Source: Legionellales bacterium UBA5158 (GTDB lineage: Bacteria; Pseudomonadota; Gammaproteobacteria; DSM-16500). Taken from it: DNA of 5,331 nt. The stretch covers positions 1-5,331 of the forward strand of contig DHXK01000247.1 in NCBI GenBank assembly GCA_002413665.1. Reading direction: 5' to 3'. Of the stretch, positions 4,561 to 5,331 are shown piece after piece (the first letter of the stretch is position 1; every line of letters starts with the position of its first letter). The translations under genes were made by a program, and so were the position numbers. The notes under the pieces are model-generated. The model searched no databases, had not been told where the DNA came from, and saw only the letters and a program-made list of their open reading frames with translations.

Positions 4561-5331
4561 TACAAATAGTCTTTTGAAATATGTGGCGATACCAACGATA
4601 GCAATAGCATTTTTATGTATTTTAATTTCAATGTTTCATCATAAGGATTCTGTTGCCACACGCCAGAATATTAAACCAGCTGCTGTAAAAAACAATGCTT
4701 CAAATGATAGTGCAGCAGAGTCACTAGATACCCTTACTGCTGATTTATCCAAAACAAAAGTAAAAATTTCAGAAGTTTCTAAAAATAATGAAATTCTAAA
4801 ACAGAAAAATTCCAATCTTTTAGCCGAGATACAAGCAAAACAAAGTACTGCAACTTCAGCGCTTTCATCTGAAGTAAATAAATTGAAAAGCCAAATGCAA
4901 GGATTGACTAGCGGAGAATCATCAGCGAAAGACATAGTCTTTTCAAAGCCTATAACGATAGTGGATGATTTATCGCAAACCTCAAAATCACATTCGGTTA
5001 TGAGCTTGTTAAATAATAAGTCTAGATCACTCTTGCCTAGTGAGCTTCATCAAACTAATGATACTAAAAAACCAGAAATAATTCCGTATTACACTATTCC
5101 GGCTAATGGAACTTCAGTGCGAGATAAATTAATGACGGCATTGGTTGGTCGCATCCCCATTAAAGGGATAGTTACCGATCCTTATCCTTTTAAAATTGTG
5201 ATATCTGACGACAATCTAGCAGCAAATGGACTTCGTATTCCGCATTTATTGCAAATGATCGTTAGCGGTTACTGTGAAGGCGATCTCAATTTAATGAGTG
5301 TTAGAGGGTGGGTAACTTCTCTGACATTTGT
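4547..5331 (+). CDS. TraB/VirB10-like T4SS protein, TIGR03752 family (3' end outside the window)
   Basis: The frame stays open from ATG 4547 to the window end, giving 261 visible residues. There is a short cytoplasmic N-terminus (1-10) and one membrane segment (about 11-30). A Lys/Glu/Ser/Asn-rich region with coiled-coil character follows (about 57-120), then a flexible linker (about 121-178). The conserved core begins at PYYTIPANGTSVRDKLMTAL (180-199) and continues with GRIPIKGIVTDPYPFK (201-216), DNLAANGLRIP (222-232), MIVSGYCEGDLNLMSVRG (237-254). This is the TraB/VirB10-type domain of TIGR03752, the scaffold that spans from the inner to the outer membrane and contacts the VirB9-like protein encoded just upstream. 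Where I recall relatives having 'SCVRG', this protein has SVRG and instead a Cys at 243. Family members are roughly 450-500 residues, so nearly half is missing at the window edge, not by mutation. Confidence 0.9.
   Translation, partial: MAMHNTNSLLKYVAIPTIAIAFLCILISMFHHKDSVATRQNIKPAAVKNNASNDSAAESLDTLTADLSKTKVKISEVSKNNEILKQKNSNLLAEIQAKQSTATSALSSEVNKLKSQMQGLTSGESSAKDIVFSKPITIVDDLSQTSKSHSVMSLLNNKSRSLLPSELHQTNDTKKPEIIPYYTIPANGTSVRDKLMTALVGRIPIKGIVTDPYPFKIVISDDNLAANGLRIPHLLQMIVSGYCEGDLNLMSVRGWVTSLTF

Larger units (their letters stand above)
8..5331 (+). other. Conjugative T4SS (GI/MPF-G type) transfer operon segment
   Basis: All ten genes read in the same direction, with junctions of +1, +12, +7, -11, +9, -1, -8, +11 and -14 bases. 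Nothing resembling a rho-independent terminator or a convincing promoter interrupts them. From the RAQPRD gene onward the order is the canonical one of GI-type integrative conjugative elements. The upstream promoter, TraD, VirB4-like ATPase, relaxase and integrase lie outside the window. The next genes expected downstream are a TIGR03751-type lipoprotein and the VirB4-like ATPase (TIGR03744). Confidence 0.85.

Noticed and set aside
4639..4935. Minus-strand open frame of 98 codons opposite the TraB-like gene
   Set aside because: It is antisense to the coiled-coil part of a well-supported T4SS gene. Its Phe/Ser/Leu-rich composition is what the complement of Lys/Glu/Ser codons produces.

Overview
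The window is a densely packed, single-strand stretch of a conjugation gene cluster. It holds ten + strand genes in about 5.3 kb with essentially no intergenic DNA. Eight, and probably nine, of them can be matched from remembered family signatures to the type IV secretion / mating-pair-formation module of genomic-island-type integrative conjugative elements (GI-T4SS or MPF-G class; relatives are ICEHin1056 'tfc', PFGI-1, PAPI-1, ICEclc and SPI-7). The DNA is visibly AT-rich (GC roughly in the mid-30s percent by eye). With this family set, that fits a low-GC gammaproteobacterium; a Legionella-type genomic island (LGI-T4SS) is my leading guess. The host assignment is inference, not proven by the sequence.

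Layout: (1) 8-622, an unrecognised bitopic membrane protein with a coiled-coil stalk and a small C-terminal beta-type domain; (2) 624-1058, TIGR03759-type secreted protein; (3) 1071-1706, TIGR03747/DUF4400 membrane protein; (4) 1714-2082, RAQPRD-family periplasmic protein; (5) 2072-2314, TIGR03758/DUF3262 small membrane protein; (6) 2324-2683, TIGR03745/DUF2976 small protein with signal peptide and two membrane segments; (7) 2683-3024, TIGR03750/DUF3487 membrane protein; (8) 3017-3661, TIGR03746/DUF2895 bitopic protein; (9) 3673-4560, TIGR03749/DUF3438 periplasmic protein; (10) 4547 to the window end, the N-terminal part of a TIGR03752 TraB/VirB10-like protein.

Genes 4 to 10 follow the canonical RAQPRD - 03758 - 03745 - 03750 - 03746 - 03749 - 03752 order. 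Together they should build the envelope-spanning channel and pilus: small inner-membrane and pilin-like components (5-7), a periplasm-facing inner-membrane protein (8), a secreted VirB9/TraK-like component (9) and an envelope-spanning VirB10/TraB-like scaffold (10). Genes overlap or abut almost throughout (overlaps of 11, 1, 8 and 14 nt; gaps of 1 to 12 nt), so one transcript with translational coupling is likely. I see no promoter, terminator, RNA gene, insertion sequence or attachment site inside the window.

The most interesting deviations are these. TIGR03759 is followed directly by TIGR03747, without the lytic transglycosylase and TraD coupling ATPase that usually lie between them. Gene 1 is unidentified but resembles secretion-system 'HR/PilP-like' proteins. 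The AT-rich system is strongly divergent, with a degenerate RAQPRD motif. A palindromic octamer recurs three times within 560 bp.
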